64,000 nt of DNA. It comes from Poa pratensis (Eukaryota; Streptophyta; Magnoliopsida; Poales; Poaceae). The stretch covers positions 36,059,398 to 36,123,397 of the forward strand of contig CAMZMU010000020.1 of assembly GCA_947311845.1 (NCBI GenBank), written 5' to 3'. Under the pieces are notes generated by a model. That model made no database searches and was not told where the DNA came from. It saw nothing but the letters and a program-made list of their open reading frames with translations. Shown piece by piece: positions 52,651 to 64,000 of this stretch. The stretch's first letter is position 1. Each line of letters begins with the position of its first letter. The translations under genes were made by a program, and so were the position numbers.

Positions 52651-54690
52651 CTGCAGATTGTGGAAAACGACATTAAACTTATTAGATGTGAAGTACCGCA
52701 TGTAGAGAATGATCGAGAAGAAACTGAACTATTATTTATCAGTTGGAACATCTCTAGACTTCACTATACATAATATGACCCCCCCAAAAAAATCCTTAGA
52801 TTAAAGTAATAAAAGGCATGTCCTTTGATGCAAGACAAATAGCTCATTCTAATGTATACTGGCTGCAAGGAAATGTTCTTGCAGATCGTTAATCAGAATT
52901 TCTAAAAATTGTGATGGACTAAAAAGAGTTTATGTATTAGTTGTGGCAGTGACATACAAAATCAAACACAGGGTAGAATCGTGCCACTGAAAACCCCAAA
53001 AAGAAATTATTTGTGCCCTGTAAGTCATGAACTATCTATTAGCAGCAAGTGTTTCTACAAAATCAAACTACTGATGTGATATATCATTGTAAATGGAAGA
53101 TTTCCACTAATTGAATCCACAGTTGCATCATTATTAAGTGTGATGGGCAGCGGAGACATAAATGCTGACCTGTATGGAATAAGCTGGTGAATGGCAAGGT
53201 GGCTCTCCAGATGCACTTGGTTAGTAGACACAGAACAATTGTTCCAAATTTGATACTGGAAAATTTGAACAATCATCTTATCAGGTACAGTAATCATTGT
53301 GCATTTTTTTTACCAAACCATCAAAGCCAGCTGTGTAGGTATAAGAAAAAGGAATATGGTATGCAAAAGCTAGTTTCTGTATAGAACAGTTGGTAGCAAC
53401 GACCAAGAGCTTTTTTCTCAATTAATACCTAGATCGAACAGTTAGTAGGCATAACTAAATCAAGTAAACAATTTAGATTCATATATAACATGTAAGAACC
53501 AATTTTAGATGATAGCAGTCGAAGTAGATTAAAGTAAAAGATGTCTTCAACAGACCTAACGAAGTAATAATAATGCTAATTATGTGACACGACCACAGAT
53601 TAGTTGGCAATACGAATTGGGGACATTGAGTTTTAAAGAAATTAAAGGCAGTTATCAAAGAAAAATAAAATGGAGAAACACAATTGAATATTGGCAATGA
53701 GCAATGATTTACAATTGGAGATCAACTAATTAAGAAGAGCAGAAGCTCACTTGAAGCTCATAACGAATAGTCATCACCGGTACCAAAACCCAAGCATGAA
53801 CACACGATCCTAGAAGCTATGAGAATCGTCTAACCAAACCACAGAAAGCATAGACTGCACGTACACACATCAATGAGTGGGTTCACCTGCTTGTTTAACG
53901 ACCCTCTCCCAGCCCATGATAGAACAATACTCCAACCTGTCAGTTTAAGAAGCACAATCCCAACAGGTTAGAAGGCACAAAATAAAATGCCATGAGCAGC
54001 CAAAGCAAAATCATGTTACAAAGATGAAACCATGATTTGTTGATCACACAGAAACTAAATGATAGCATCAGCATCAATTTAGATTGACACGAAAGTCCTA
54101 CAAATTCTCACTAAATAAAAAAACTCGTGTATATGAGCATTAGATATACTCGAATGCAACAAAACTGCAAGAAAACTGCGAATAAAAATCACCAAACGCC
54201 TGAAGATCCATCTTCCAGATGATATTGTGGTAAGCTATTGCGGCATATCCTTTGTCGGCCAGGGAAAAAAAGAGGGCAGGATCAACAATATACGGAAAAA
54301 CCAGAATAAATTAGTGGCTTGCAATTATAGACTATATTGGGCTACTTGTCGAACATAAAACAATGGGAGTAGCGGGTTCTCAGATTAACTTGTCAATTCC
54401 TTAAACACGTTATGTCTATGTGAACATCGGCTCGTGAGAAACATATCACGAGGACATGGAGTAAAACAATGAGTTTTTTCAGAATAAGAGGATGAGCTGG
54501 ACCATCTATTCTTTATCTAAGAATCAGTTAGCAGCATAGTCAAAAACGAATAATGCATAATGTAGAGCAGACCTGACTACATTTCTACTCCTGCAAATCA
54601 TCAGTTCATGATCATGTTTAACAGGAAATGTTTTCAAAGAAAATTTCTGCCTATCCAAGAGCATTGAAGGCACTATACTTGATCATTTCA
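52651..54690 (-). other. Probable introns with candidate small exons
   Basis: Minus-strand intervals with splice-like borders: 54193-54249 (AAIAYHNIIWKMDLQAF), 53887-53936 (YCSIMGWERVVKQ in one frame) and about 53169-53213 (HLESHLAIHQLIPYR). Phases between the first two do not agree under the simplest junctions, so they are noted but not joined. The rest is AT-rich, intron-like sequence. Confidence 0.3.
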
Positions 54691-54773
54691 TCAGCAAGTG
54701 GTCTGAACTTTCAATCTCCATTCTGCTAAATCTGAACCATAGAACAGGACCGGAAATTTGGTGCCCAACGCTG

Positions 54774-54986
54774 CTAACACATTTTCTGAAATCTGGCAAA
54801 TGCTAAGAAGAAGATCACGGCGGGTGCAGGCAGGAGGAGTAGAGGAGGCAGCAGCGGGAGAAGGGGGAGCTCCATGTTGCCCACGGTCTGGGTCCGCAGC
54901 AGCCTCCTGCCTCCCGAGGACGGCCCCGCCGGCGACGGGCATCCCGGGGAGGAGAAGTCGGGCGTCCTCCCGCCCGGCGCCGCCAT
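54774..54986 (-). pseudogene. Chimeric short ORF starting like a callose synthase N-terminus
   Basis: The minus-strand ATG at 54986 has an excellent context (GAGGATGGCGGCG). The first 37 codons, MAAPGGRTPDFSSPGC... through GGRRLLRTQTVGN, match the N-terminus of plant callose synthases, which read RR-I/L-LRTQTVG-x-LGE at this point. After VGN the similarity stops: the next residues (MELPLLPLLPPLLLLPAPAV) are unrelated and hydrophobic, and the frame ends at 54774. The rest of the roughly 1900-residue enzyme is not nearby. This looks like a captured gene fragment or a 5' exon separated by rearrangement. Surrounding DNA to 55740 is GC-rich with internal repeats, unlike its neighbours. Confidence 0.4.
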
Positions 54987-55084
54987 CCTCGCGCCGCCCC
55001 CGAATCGGCCGGCCCCTCAAATCCCTTTGCCAAATCCGAGGAAGTGAAGGTCGGCGGCGGGAATGCGGGGGCCTGGAAACTCTA

Positions 55085-55455
55085 GGCCGGCCTTGGCGCC
55101 GTCCATCTCCAGCCGCCGCGGGAAAAGAGGAGGGGAGGGGACCGCGGCGGCGAGTCGCGGCCGTCGATCTGCGAACTCCGGATGGATTGGAGGGAGGAGG
55201 CGACCGGAGAGGGATGGGAGCGGGTCGCCAGTGGAGGAGAGCGGGGGTTGGTGGGGAGAGGCTGCCGGAGGTCAAGGACACGCTACTCCAGGAGTCGTAT
55301 GGCAATCCTCCACCGCCGGCCTCGGCGCCGTCCATCTTCAGCCGCCGCGGGAAAAGGGAAGGGGAGGGGGGCGCAGCGGCGAGTGGATTGGAGGGAGGAG
55401 GCGACCGGAGAGGGACGGGAGCGGGTCGCCCGTGGAGGAGAGCGGGGGCGGAGCA
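55085..55455. repeat. GC-rich direct repeat
   Basis: CGCCGTCCATCTYCAGCCGCCG..GGATTGGAGGGAGGAGGCGACC occurs at 55096-55245 and again at 55327-55440, with a shorter spacer in the second copy. Open frames across it are low-complexity and not called. Confidence 0.65.
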
Positions 55456-55929
55456 GCAGCCTCGGGCTGGTGCGGGGAAGGAGAAGGATGGACCGTGGGG
55501 CGACGGGGAGCAACCGGTGAGAGCGTGCATCAAAAATCGTGCAGACGGTAGAGGCGCTGGGGACGGGCCGGTTACGGGCATGCAACAAAAATCGTGCGAA
55601 CGGGATGGTGACCTGCAGCGGGCCGACAACCGGTCGCCCGCGTGCGTCAATTTTCGTGCAGTGAACAATAACCGCGCGGGAGTGTGCTTCGCGAGCCGAT
55701 CCCGGGCGTCCGTTCGTCCGATCGGACGGTCCACGTGAAGATGACAACGTGGCCCAGTGGATTGGCCGCGGATTGGTCCGCCTTTTATATATAGTAGGTA
55801 TAGGTATGTCGATGGAGCGACCATGTCTCAGGATGTGTTTGGAGCGCGCGGAGCTATGGTGCAGCAACTGAATTGAAGCTCTACAGCTGCTGATTCATCG
55901 CCACTGGAGGACTTCGAAACGAGGACGTA

Positions 55930-56080
55930 CTCACTCCGTTTCTAAATATGAAATGTTATGGTCATTTCCGATTTGGTTTAGATACGGACTAAAATGGGTG
56001 AACATACATAATAAAACGTGTCTAGATACATGTAAATCTGAAAAAGTTAAAACATCTTATATTTTAGAAACGGAGGGAGT
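55930..56080. mobile_element. Stowaway-like MITE, 151 bp
   Basis: Ends CTCACTCCGTTTCTAAATAT and its near complement ATATTTTAGAAACGGAGGGAG, flanked by TA on both sides (55928-55929, 56081-56082). Tc1/mariner-type non-autonomous element. Confidence 0.8.
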
Positions 56081-56082
56081 AC

Positions 56083-56800
56083 TTGTGTTGCCAGTGAATC
56101 CGCCACTTGGGAGTAAAATAACTCGACTATCAACCCACGAGCAGCAAGCAGCTCCTTTTGTAATCATCTGTGCAACGAAAAAAGGGCTGCAGGTTTGAAT
56201 GAAACGATGCGCGCCGCTTGATTGTTGCGAATTGTCTGAAAACACAAATGATGCTATTACTGAAAAAGAAAATGCATGATCGTACTGTATGGTAATTTGC
56301 ACATGTCATCCATGAACAATGAAGCAAAATGATGCTATCTCGCTCCTAAACAATTTGTGCATTTCGGGGACATGTTTAAACCCTTGCACAAATAGAGCAA
56401 ATATAAAGAAGGAAATGTTACGCCCACCTTAATTAATTTGTACAAAAATTGTCCATTGCCAATTACACCATCACTTCGATCGCAGCTTACCACCGCCGGC
56501 CGGACCGTCGTCGTCCAGCTCCGGCGGCCAGGCGTTCTCCCACCAAAGAGGAATATGCATGCATGCACGCTAGCATCACACAGCGTACGTGTTTTGAGGA
56601 GTCTACCGGCGGACCGGCCGGCGTACGTGAGGCAAGATGAGTTACACATAGACCAAGTCCGGCCATGGCACGTGTCCGGCCGTCTCCTGATCGAGTAGCA
56701 TGTTCTCCACCAATCCTGGGACGATGTACGGTCGTGATCACATCGACGATGTCATGCAATGTGTCGTGGACCCACTTCCACGGGATCCATCGATCGGCTG
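56083..56800. other. Region downstream of NSP1
   Basis: Should contain the NSP1 3' UTR on the minus strand. No other gene can be supported. Confidence 0.4.
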
Positions 56801-58420
56801 CTACGCCGGCCGCCACAGCGAGCAGAAGGACACCGGCTGCCCCTTCCACCGCAGCGCCACAGCACCGCCGCCTCCTGTCGCCGCCGCCGCCGTAGACATC
56901 TCCCAACCGTTGTCGTACTTCCTCAGGAGCGACCTGGCAGACTCCACCGCCTCGCCACCGAACGGCGCTTCCTGGAACCCCGCCGCCGTCATGCGCTCAC
57001 GCCAACCCTCCCTCCCATGATCCCCTGCCGCAGTCACCGCGACGGCTGTCCCCGCCTCGGCCTCCATGAGCCGCCTGTCCTCCCCGTCCCTCCCCTTGAA
57101 CGCCGCGGACGTCGACTCCAGGAACCGCCACAACAGCTCCAGCCTCGCCGTGATCTCGCACGCCGCGCTGCTGCCGTTGTCCCCGCCCACGTCGAGCTCC
57201 GAGAGAACCACCAGAGCCGGTTTTAGGTCTTTCACCCTCCGTAGGATGTCCGTTCGCTCCTCGGCCGTGACATGGCCGAGCCGGAACTGGAGGCACACGA
57301 CGAGCGCCTCGTCGGGAGCGCACAACCCATGTGCGGTGTCTAGCGAGGCCGCGCGGCTGATCTCCAGGTCCAGGCTAATGGACTTGGCGTACCGGAGGAG
57401 ATGCGGCGAGAAGTCGTACCCTGGCGGCGATGCCGAGAATGGTGTCACCTGCGGGGTGCAGGCTGCGGGGCCCACGACCGTGAGCCGGACGAATGGCGGT
57501 GCTCGTCCGGCGGGCACGCGGGTCAGAGACTCCAGCAAAGTCGGCCACTGCACGCCGTGCGAGACGCCGATGTCCACGAGGTGGAGCGGTCGGGGCGCGG
57601 CTCGCGTAGAGGCCGCCAGCTGCGAGATGGCGGCGTTGGCGAGCGCGTTGGGGAGCGCGAACCACGGGCTGACCTCGTGGAACTTGATGAGGGACGCGCG
57701 GAACAACCGTGGCTCCGCGCCGGCGAACGACGCCGTCGGGCACTCGCAGGCTGGAACCCGCACGCCGGCTGCGGCAGCTGGGCCCACCGCCGCAGGAAGG
57801 CGAAGCGAGAGTGCTCGTAGCCCATACGCGGCCAGACGGTTATTGGCGTCGCCGGAGAACGACGCGAGCTCGCCGAGAACGTAGAAGAGGTGCTGCACCC
57901 TTGACAGGTTGCGCGCCTCGACGGCGACGGCGCACGGGCTGAGCAGCTGCTCCGCCCACCTCGAGTCCTTGTCCGAACCTGCTCCACCGCCCTTGCTACC
58001 GCCCTTCTTTCCGCCGCCACCACCACCACCACCACCTGGCCTGTCCTGGTCGGCGCGGCGACGGTGGTTGCTGCTGCTGCTATGGCCGGACACCCTGTGC
58101 GCCGGAGACTTGCGCTTCTTGGACGACAACTCCATCGACGGCGACGACACGGCCGGCGAGGCAATGCTTGGTGAGGCGTGGGCCAGGGGCGAACTTGTCG
58201 CCTGTGGCGCTGGAGGCGACAGCGTCTGCGCGACGACGCTCCCAATGTCATCTTGCTGCTGCGCCGGCAATGGATCGCACCACCACCCGTTGCTTCCGCC
58301 GAGATCGATGTCTGCGGCGAGCAAGGAGATGGAGTCCTCCAGCCAGTCCAAGCCATCGTCGCCCGTGGCGACGACGGCGAGCTTTTGGTCGTCCCGCTCA
58401 TGGCAGCCCATGGACTTCAT
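56801..58420 (-). CDS. NSP1: GRAS transcription regulator, NSP1 type, intronless, 539 aa
   Basis: The ATG at 58420 ([14 protein letters not shown]) is preferred over an in-frame one at 58489, because a splice-acceptor-like TGTTTGCAG lies between them. Order: acidic N-terminus with [20 protein letters not shown]; Ser/Pro-rich region; KKRKSP basic patch; Gly run (around residue 140); then the GRAS domain from about residue 165: [40 protein letters not shown] (NSP1-specific), VHIID box as [15 protein letters not shown], and SAW end [13 protein letters not shown]1 with NSP2 controls genes for strigolactone synthesis and for nodulation or mycorrhizal signalling; grasses keep it for the mycorrhizal and strigolactone role. 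It acts in the nucleus. The ORF is intact and very GC-rich, as in other intronless grass GRAS genes. Confidence 0.9.
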   Translation of the reverse strand: MKSMGCHERDDQKLAVVATGDDGLDWLEDSISLLAADIDLGGSNGWWCDPLPAQQQDDIGSVVAQTLSPPAPQATSSPLAHASPSIASPAVSSPSMELSSKKRKSPAHRVSGHSSSSNHRRRADQDRPGGGGGGGGGKKGGSKGGGAGSDKDSRWAEQLLSPCAVAVEARNLSRVQHLFYVLGELASFSGDANNRLAAYGLRALSLRLPAAVGPAAAAGVRVPACECPTASFAGAEPRLFRASLIKFHEVSPWFALPNALANAAISQLAASTRAAPRPLHLVDIGVSHGVQWPTLLESLTRVPAGRAPPFVRLTVVGPAACTPQVTPFSASPPGYDFSPHLLRYAKSISLDLEISRAASLDTAHGLCAPDEALVVCLQFRLGHVTAEERTDILRRVKDLKPALVVLSELDVGGDNGSSAACEITARLELLWRFLESTSAAFKGRDGEDRRLMEAEAGTAVAVTAAGDHGREGWRERMTAAGFQEAPFGGEAVESARSLLRKYDNGWEMSTAAAATGGGGAVALRWKGQPVSFCSLWRPA

Positions 58421-58620
58421 GCATGAAAGTTCGATCGCAAGAATTGATTTGCTCAGCCTGCAAACATGTACATGTGCATGAAAAGGCAAATGAGCTACTC
58501 CTAGCTAGCTGGGCCTGCACTACAGGAGTTACTTTGCTGTGTTCTTGAGACTGAATTGACTTGGTGTTAATTGCGTCTTTGCTTATGTGGCTCGGTTTTT
58601 GTAGCGAGTAGGTTTAGGGT
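58421..58620 (-). promoter_or_regulatory. NSP1 5' leader with probable intron acceptor
   Basis: Minus strand TACATGTTTGCAG|GCTGAG places an exon start at 58457, 37 nt before the ATG, suggesting a 5' UTR intron. The donor was not located. The promoter is not resolved. Confidence 0.35.
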
Positions 58621-59006
58621 TTGGTGGATGAATCGGAGATCGACCCAGTCCAGGAGCAGGACCAGGCATCAAAATCAGAATGGAGTATTTTAGCCTTCTG
58701 CCCTCCTAGAGTACTGACATATTCCCTGAAACTTTGGATGCATACGGCCCCCGTGCAAGGCATTAGGATATCTCGCGGGTTCAAATTTTCTGCTGTTAAC
58801 CTAAAAGAATGGAATATTTTTCTTAATCATTACAAGAATCATTTTCTTAGTATTTAGAGCAAATGCCAATGTTCTTTACTTTTTTTTGGAAAGGTGGTTC
58901 TCTTTGGCAATAATAGGCTAGGCCGGGTTTGGGGTTCACCGGTGTCATAGGGGCTTAGAGGGATGACCAAGTGAGGAAATTCAACGCACTTTAGGTTTGA
59001 AAGCTA

Positions 59007-59153
59007 CTCCCTGGTTCCAAATTATAATATATTTTATCTTTTTTCTGAACCGCATGTATCTAGACATGTTTCAGTGTGTAGATTTACTCATTTCAGTCGG
59101 TACGTAGTCACAAGTGAAATATCCAAATATCTTATAATTCGGAACGGAGGGAG
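59007..59153. mobile_element. Stowaway-like MITE, 147 bp
   Basis: CTCCCTGGTTCCAAATTATA ... TATAATTCGGAACGGAGGGAG, flanked by TA (59005-59006 and 59154-59155). Confidence 0.8.
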
Positions 59154-59186
59154 TATTAGTTTGTTGCAAAGTGTGGATATATTTCA

Positions 59187-59463
59187 GGGCTCATTTGATT
59201 TGTAGGATAGGAAACATGTAGGAATAGGAAACCTATAGGATTGAAGTGGTATGTCTAATTGCATCCTATGGGAAGAGAGATTCCTTTGATTGTTGTAAAG
59301 GAATTTTTCCATGAGGTTAGACCTCATGCTTTATTCCTATAGGAATTGCACTACAAGATTCCTATGGGATTAATTCCTATAGGATGTGATCCTATGAATC
59401 AAACAACCTCTATAGGAAATTCCTTTGAAAATCCTTTGTCATTCCTTTGAATCAAACGAGCCC
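59187..59463. mobile_element. Tourist/Harbinger-like MITE, 277 bp
   Basis: Terminal repeats GGGCTCATTTGATT and AATCAAACGAGCCC (13 of 14 complementary), 3-bp duplication TCA (59184-59186, 59464-59466). Interior is rich in CCTATAGGA palindromes. Confidence 0.75.
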
Positions 59464-59499
59464 TCATTGTTTTGTGATGAATGCTTGGATTTTTTTTTC

Positions 59500-59945
59500 A
59501 AAGTCAAGTTCTTATGCTGCTGAATTGCTTGGGAGAAGTCTTGCCCAAAGGATAAAAGAGCATATATATCACAACATAAAATATAAAGAGGGCCATGTAA
59601 GATTTTTTTTACTAATCAACATTCTGAGGTTAATGATTTATTTTGGAAAACAGCAAGACAATCTTGGAATACAATCTTGCACAAGCTAGAGAAACCTCAA
59701 AGGCTGCAAGGAGCCACATGAGTCGCCTACCCCAACGGGGAAACCTAAAATGGATGAACAAACTATGACCGGTAACACATCCCTTGCAGCGCAGGTTTCC
59801 AAACTAGTTTATTGGAAGCTTGGAAATATTGATTCATCTAAAAATCAAAGTTCCTATGCTACTGACTTGTTTGGGATAAGCCTTTCTCAGATGACAAAAT
59901 AGCATATCTCAACTTATAAAAATATAAATAGGGCCATGTGTCAAA
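59500..59945 (+). repeat. Diverged direct repeat, about 100 bp, 345 bp apart
   Basis: AAGTTCTTATGCTGCTGAATTG (59504) recurs as AAGTTCCTATGCTACTGACTTG (59849), with the following GGGAGAAGTCTTGCCCA/GGGATAAGCCTTTCTCA and AGGGCCATGT parts also aligned. Origin unknown. Confidence 0.55.
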
Positions 59946-60114
59946 CTTCTATGAATATTTTGAAAATTCATTTTCATTAGATTAGTGATTTTTTTTGATA
60001 TTCCGCTTCTTACATCAGTTGTAAGTCAAACTTTTAGCTCCCACACTACCTCTCCCATGTACACTTTTAGCTGCTCAATACAACTCGTTGTCGTCGTGGA
60101 CTCAACTAGAGAGT

Positions 60115-60135
60115 GGGGGGGGGGGGGGGGGGGGG
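60115..60135. repeat. Poly(G) run, 21 nt
   Basis: Uninterrupted G run after GAGAGT. Likely length-variable. Confidence 0.85.
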
Positions 60136-63100
60136 TTCTAGGCGAGTAGTCACGATGCTATTGTTAGCAGAGGTGTGCACGGGCCTTGTGTGAAAGTCGT
60201 CGTACACTAGACAAAGTTAACAGGTGGAGGACGACCTATTCCTACTCCATGGGAGTTGACTTGATTAATTTAAAAGTCAAAGTTTATATGACATGAACGT
60301 TCCACTTGTTATACAAGTTTCAGCCAAAACTTTACTGCCTTACAATGTAGAGACTTTTAGCTGCTCAGTACAACTGCTCCAACTAAGCTGATTTGTTGAC
60401 ATTTGACCAGACATCGTTTTGAAATATTCAGACTAGCAGGCAACAGAATGCTGCAAGTAGTGTGTCTGTCACAAAATTTTGGTATAGAAATCAACAGTTT
60501 AGTTGGAAGGCGACAAGATTGATTGCTAGTTGTTAGCTGGTATGCTTATGTTACTTGTTCCTTGGATCCAGACTAAATCTCAAATGATTAATTGAGGTCC
60601 AAATGACACCATCACAAGTGCATTTGGCCTCCTGTGGGGACAGCCACCATCCTACAATATTGCTTCATTATACTGCTTGCACTGCTTCCTTCAGCAATTC
60701 CTCATTCTTTAGTTCCCGATGACAAGGCTGAGGCTCGATCCGGTCTATCAGGAGTCGACAAATGTTCGTCTGAAAAAGGTGACATGATTCTTCCTTGTAC
60801 TGTTTGTTAATTGGTGGTAAACTGGTTTCTAGCTAGGACCCCAAATGATTAGTGCTTGAAAAGTTACAAATTAAATCGCTTTCTTCTGAATTTGTTATTC
60901 CATTGAAAGTACATATGGAGAATACAAATTGCGATTATCTTAGTATTTATGCAAGTGCAAAACGAGCTTGAACATCTCAAATAACTACTGCGCAGCTGGA
61001 GAGATGACAGAGTGACTCTTTCAGTATTGTCAAAAGGTACGAGATTCCAGTAAGAAGCACAAATATCAGTGAGTACGGAGAGACAAAATTATAGTTTTCT
61101 TCCACTGATTATTTATACAAGGGTGAAACTATACAGAGGGTGATGGTATAATTGTTATTACAAACCAGAGACGGTAAAATTGTCATCAGAGATACACACA
61201 AGCAGTGTTTCAGTACTGTTTCGACGGCACTACGTCTTTAGTAGTATATTGTTGGATCCTAGTCATATCTTACTGCAGTCCATCAGTCCTGTGTTTTTAA
61301 CACCAGATACTGTACGACAGACACTTAATTTGTTGTATTTTGATGTGCACAATGATGCCTAGTATTACTCAAAGCCAGCAGTTTTATCCGTAGGCATCAA
61401 GCCAATTCCCTTGTAATCATGAACACAAATCTCTTCACTTGAATTAATTAACTTGGAGAGATACCATGTCCAAATATGTTACCATGTACAATCGCTTATT
61501 CATCCTTTTCTTTCGAAACGAGATAAGAGTCTCTGTAGCTTTCAGTGGCTTCACTTCTTTCAGTTCTGTTTATCAAAATAAAATTCAAGTAGTCCGTAGA
61601 AAAATGTGAGTCTGCCAAGGCTGCATGAATCTAGTTCAGATTCTGGAACCTGCATGTCATAGTTGTACATTTTTAAACTAGCTAATTGCAGTTAAGTAGC
61701 CTAGTGACAGTGATACCTTTGACAATTGAGCCTTGAAGATCATTCCAGTAACACTCTGAAGTACTCAATCTTTCATGCAGTCATTTGACCAGTCTTGTGG
61801 TGTTCACGCTATCTTATCCTAATTTACACTGTGCTTTGTATGAATCTGTCTTTACCATGTTATGTTCCTGTCATATCTTATCTTCAGGTCCTGATGAGTT
61901 TTCGCACTATCGAAAAAAGTGGGGGAAATAAGACGAATCAAGCCGTTTGAGTAGATGCATAAGGTGAATCAGTTGAAGGAGCAAGGACCTGTGACATGAC
62001 ATGGCTTTTTAGATCCAAAGTGGAGCGAACGAATTCACACGCTATTGGGATTCATGATAGCTCCGTGGTTAAACAAGTGGCACATCTGTCCATATCTTAA
62101 GCATTCAGACAACATCAGAGAAATAAATTATGGGAATTTCACAAAGAGGGTACCATTCCATAAATAAGATAATTGAATCCATGTATAATTTCTAAAAATC
62201 CAGCACATCTCTGAAAACCATACAGAAGTATCTGATAATGTAATGGTCATGTTACGTGGGACCAATGCGTGGCTGGCACATCGGACATTAGATCAAGGTA
62301 AGCAACAAAGCATCAGGCATAAACTAGCGGAGATTCTCGCCGGTGACGTAGAGGCGCCGGTATATACCCCAATCAGATCCATTTGTGCGCGCATATTAAA
62401 CAATGGGATATGCTGCCAGACGTCGATGCAGAAATTTATACTTCTTTTTTTGGAGGGGAAATTATGTTATAGTACTTCTTGGCGTACGCCGTTGATGCGG
62501 ATACGCGCCTTGTTAATGCATCTGATCGACCACCCTGAAAGAGGTAATGAGCTGCTACTTTCCCAGCAAACGAACTTGTTCTGAAACACTCCAGATCGCG
62601 GCATTTGTCGCAACCGGCGACATGTAGCGAGTTCAGGCCTCCTGGAATGAGGGCAGTACAGTTCAAATAGAGGGAGCTTTTGCACCGATGGATCTGGAAC
62701 AAGCCTGTAATCAGCACATATTAATTGATTATCGCGTGGTGACAGACGATTTCCTGGAACAATTCAACAATGAATATCAAAGTACGGAGCACTCCTCACA
62801 ATTCACATCATATTGCTTCTGTAACTGGATATGCAATATGCATTTCCTTGCGATGGGAAGCATGAGTTCTCATTTGCTGGGGACTGGAAGGATGAGTTGA
62901 CAACTTGACATGACAAGATTAACTGGGGTCAGTGACATGTGAAACTGATGGGAATTAATGTTAAACCCCATGGATCGGCGCTGATGACAGGAGGAAGAAG
63001 GTCAGACCTATCCTGGATGGGTCCATGGAAGCAAAGCTGTCGGTATAGTTCCCACCCAGAGCATCGCATGATTTTGTTAACATTTCAGCGCTTCTTGGTG

Positions 63101-64000
63101 ACCAATTGGCAAGCAGGTACTCCTAATCAACGTAATAGTTTGCCGTTCGGCTACTAATCAATGCTGTTTGTTGTATGATCCTTTGTGTAAGCAGTAATAT
63201 AACTTCTGGTATTGGTCAATAACAGAGTAGGGTGGGTAGCCACCGATGCATGCACGGGACTACCGCATCATCAACACATGTCATTTTCGGCCTGGCATCT
63301 CTGCCGGTCATTATCCTCACTTGTTAGTCTAATCATACTTGCAGTTGTGTGTAATGTGAGCCATTAACCATTGCCATCGACGCCAACTCGAAAATCAAAT
63401 TGTTCAGCAAGCCCCCTATCTTTACTCAATTCATGTTTTGTTCCAAATTTGTTTAGCTATGTGTAGTTTTTTTTTTGAACGGGTAGCTATGGGTAGTTAA
63501 ACACAATAATTCACCATATGGTGTGATCTTTGAAGTGTATTAAAATCTTCACAAGGGGAAATGAAAACACTGTAGGCTAAATTATATACACCATGTGAAG
63601 TCGCTCGGTTGGGCGACTCAGGTGGCAAAACCCTAGTGCCACCCCCACACCCGCCCGCCCCCTCCTGACTATTCTCCCTCCTCCATAGTGCCGAAGCGTG
63701 CAACACATTAGGAGGGGCCAACATTGATCGGTTGATGAACGTATGCTATAATATCGGCTATCTTGACAGAGACTGACTTTAGCTACGGATGAAATACATA
63801 ATTCGGGCTCGACCAATATAATATACATAAATTGAGCAAATCAACAATGGTCTTTTTGTGAACCCAGGGTGTGTACATCAGTACATGATGCATATATCAT
63901 TTTATTTTTCTTTTTTATTTTAATTTTCAGCTGTGTACTTTTTTTATGTCTAGACGTGCTCTATTCATTATGTTGTTGCAAAGTCTGCGTGTAATTGATA
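60136..64000. other. Intergenic sequence, no gene supported
   Basis: AT-rich with scattered short open frames that lack recognisable domains. GGTGGCAAAACCCTAGTGCCACCCC followed by CCGCCCGCCCCCTCC (about 63620-63665) resembles the GC-rich 5' end of grass LINEs, but no coding part follows. Nothing else is identified. Confidence 0.5.

Noticed and set aside
54691..55824. 377-codon minus-strand frame
   Set aside because: Pro/Ser/Arg low-complexity frame produced by GC-rich repeats; it has competing open frames on both strands.
62243..62584. 113-codon plus-strand frame
   Set aside because: No recognisable domain, promoter or splice context; may be chance.

Overview
The window is nuclear DNA from a grass, most likely Triticeae or a close Pooideae relative. 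A few compact plant genes sit among multi-kilobase, partly nested LTR retrotransposons, LINE remnants and small MITEs. Family names are given only where domain or motif evidence supports them; no database search was possible.

Layout. (1) 1-14.8 kb: a decayed DUF4283/zinc-knuckle gene on the minus strand is split by element E1 (432-12126). E1 is a gypsy-type composite of three LTRs and two internal regions, bounded by one 5-bp target duplication (CCGCC). (2) 14.8-18.9 kb: a degenerate gypsy integrase fragment, then an intact intronless RPL27a gene with a classic ribosomal-protein promoter and a tandemly duplicated 3' region. (3) 18.96-44.63 kb: element C, a minus-strand copia element with Sirevirus-like traits (very long gag with coiled coil, initiator-Met PBS, extra ORF between pol and the 3' LTR, palindromic repeat arrays). 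Its 3' LTR is cut down to 74 bp. Inside C lies gypsy-like element A (20301-35354, TSD GTGCT), and inside A lies gypsy-like element B (25463-33632, TSD CTTTA). (4) 44.6-51.0 kb: a LINE tail, a 319-bp tandem duplication, a tRNA-Ser(GCT) gene and, head to head with it, TAF9, with two coding exons separated by a 4.5-kb intron full of transposon debris. (5) 51-56 kb: at least one exon of an unrecognised coiled-coil gene and a chimeric GC-rich segment that begins like a callose synthase. (6) 56.8-58.4 kb: an intronless GRAS gene of the NSP1 type. (7) 58.5-64 kb: MITEs and intergenic sequence with no gene I can support.

The host genes are unrelated: ribosome (RPL27a), transcription initiation and chromatin (TAF9), translation (tRNA-Ser), symbiosis and strigolactone signalling (NSP1). 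E1, A and B have no reverse transcriptase or integrase and must be mobilised in trans. Although their coding regions differ, all three share a tRNA-Asp PBS, a two-hairpin segment in the 3' half whose stems change sequence but still pair, and a terminal module (TACTCG/CGAGTA hairpin plus AAGCTTGGGGATG) directly before the 3' LTR. That shared, apparently structured RNA is the most interesting candidate for an undescribed system here.
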